Shown in pieces: positions 6,252-6,669 of a stretch of 6,669 bases of DNA. The notes beneath the pieces were generated by a model, which did not search any database, was not told the origin of the DNA, and saw nothing but the letters and a program-made list of their open reading frames with translations. Source of the stretch: Bacteroidota bacterium (lineage in GTDB: Bacteria > Bacteroidota > Kryptoniia > Kryptoniales > JAKASW01). The stretch spans positions 1 to 6,669 of the forward strand of contig JAJYGB010000226.1 in assembly GCA_021785235.1 (NCBI GenBank), in the 5' to 3' direction. Every line of letters starts with the position of its first letter. The stretch's first letter is position 1. Position numbers and translations under genes: made by a program.

Positions 6252-6307
6252 GAAATTCTAAAGCCTGATTCCTAAATTTTGAACGACAAATTCAAAATTC
6301 ACAATCA
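6252..6307. repeat. Degenerate 7-base tandem repeats filling the rpmF-plsX gap
   Basis: Read on the plus strand, the gap divides into eight consecutive heptads starting at 6252, 6259, 6266, 6273, 6280, 6287, 6294 and 6301. They are variants of TAAATTC, for example GAAATTC (6252) and CAAATTC (6287). Most keep the A-rich centre and a final pyrimidine, often TC or CC. The array covers 56 of the 62 intergenic bases and stops four bases from the plsX start codon. The same heptad type appears in the fabH-fabD gap, so it is probably a dispersed intergenic repeat of this genome. Individual units are too diverged for a replication-slippage microsatellite of recent origin. Function unknown. Confidence 0.6.
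6275..6299. repeat. Perfect 9-bp inverted repeat upstream of plsX
   Basis: The arms AATTTTGAA (6275-6283) and TTCAAAATT (6291-6299) are exact reverse complements around a 7-base spacer (CGACAAA). The element lies 27 bases ahead of the plsX ATG, in the untranslated leader. As RNA it would be a weak AU-rich hairpin with no U-tract, so it is not a convincing terminator. As DNA it has the size of a dimeric-regulator operator. It does not resemble the FapR box, as I recall that motif. It also sits inside the heptad array and may arise from it by chance. Confidence 0.45.
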
Positions 6308-6309
6308 GT

Positions 6310-6492
6310 TTACGCGCCCTTAGGGATGAAAGTGACTCTTCCGCTGTAGTAACCGCAGTTAGGACAAGCACGGTGCGGGAGCTTGGGTTCATGGCAATGC
6401 GGACACTCGGACACGGTGGGGGCCGTTGCCTTATAATGAGTACGCCTCTTGGCGCCTCTCGTCTTCGAGTGTCTTCGTTTTGGATTCGGCAT
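6310..6492 (-). CDS. rpmF: 50S ribosomal protein L32 (zinc-ribbon form)
   Basis: This 60-residue protein is a structural component of the large ribosomal subunit. It has the typical L32 start ([17 protein letters not shown]), a highly basic N-terminal half that contacts rRNA, and a zinc ribbon formed by C30-x2-C33 and C43-x2-C46, so it is the zinc-binding paralogue type. Length is normal for the family. The ATG is preceded by an AAGGAG ribosome binding site at 6501-6506 with an 8-base spacer. It lies directly downstream of yceD and upstream of plsX, the standard order. A 62-base gap filled with 7-base repeats separates it from plsX. Identification is essentially certain. Confidence 0.98.
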   Translation of the reverse strand: MPNPKRRHSKTRGAKRRTHYKATAPTVSECPHCHEPKLPHRACPNCGYYSGRVTFIPKGA

Positions 6493-6510
6493 TTATACTG
6501 CTCCTTGATC

Positions 6511-6669
6511 CTAATTTTTGTTCATAATCTGTTTCAATTTTTCCCATCTCGGATCTGTGTCCTCTGTCGGACAGCCACAGGGACCGCGATTAAGATTCTT
6601 CCCGCATTTTCTGCAGAGCCCCGCACAGTCATCCTTACAAAGGAGTTTCATGGGAACGGACAAGAAAAT
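6511..6669 (-). CDS. yceD: YceD/DUF177 family protein, C-terminal part (5' end outside window)
   Basis: The reading frame enters at the right edge and gives 52 residues before a TAG stop. The visible part carries the Cys-rich C-terminal signature of the YceD/DUF177 family: a C-x3-C-x3-C-x2-C run (CKDDC, GLCRKCG), the LN dipeptide, a C-x-C pair (CGC) and a closing DPRW helix. The six cysteines suggest a metal-binding knuckle, as is usual for many family members. The family is known for its conserved position upstream of rpmF and a role in 23S rRNA accumulation. Here too rpmF begins 18 bases after its stop, so the two are almost certainly co-transcribed. The N-terminal domain, start codon and promoter lie outside the window. 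The assignment rests on the Cys pattern plus context and is fairly secure. Confidence 0.88.
   Translation of the reverse strand: MFLSVPMKLLCKDDCAGLCRKCGKNLNRGPCGCPTEDTDPRWEKLKQIMNKN

Overview
The window is almost entirely one minus-strand operon for membrane-lipid (type II fatty acid) synthesis. In the direction of transcription, from high to low coordinates, it reads: 3' end of a YceD/DUF177 gene, rpmF (ribosomal protein L32), plsX, fabH, fabD, a cysteine-rich YkgJ/DUF3109-like gene, fabG, acpP, fabF, then a probable intrinsic terminator. This is the widespread bacterial yceD-rpmF-plsX-fabHDG-acpP-fabF arrangement. No plus-strand gene is supported. The usual next gene, rnc, cannot be recognised in the short stretch left of fabF.

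The organism is a bacterium with roughly balanced base composition and clear Shine-Dalgarno sites on several genes. The wording of FabF and the Cys-rich protein in the operon recall the Bacteroidota/Chlorobiota/Ignavibacteriota side of the tree, but that is a low-confidence impression made without a database search.

The genes work together as follows. PlsX produces acyl-phosphate from acyl-ACP for phospholipid synthesis. FabD loads malonate onto the carrier AcpP. FabH condenses acetyl-CoA with malonyl-ACP to start a chain, FabF extends it and FabG reduces the 3-keto group. The dehydratase and enoyl reductase are not in this window. All six enzymes or carriers are intact and keep their catalytic residues. 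YceD and L32 link the operon to ribosome assembly.

Genes are tightly packed (TAA directly followed by ATG at plsX/fabH, a 4-base ATGA overlap at fabD/Cys-rich gene, a 17-base overlap at Cys-rich gene/fabG) except at two places: the 62-base rpmF-plsX gap and the 201-base fabH-fabD gap. Both gaps hold AT-rich, degenerate tandem repeats with a 7-base period (type TAAATTC / TTTAGAG). In the larger gap two such arrays face each other and can form an imperfect stem around a core with two small hairpins. This is the most unusual feature here. Other oddities are TTG start codons for fabD and fabG, a plsX start without a Shine-Dalgarno site, and an uncharacterised Cys-rich protein translationally coupled into the fab operon.
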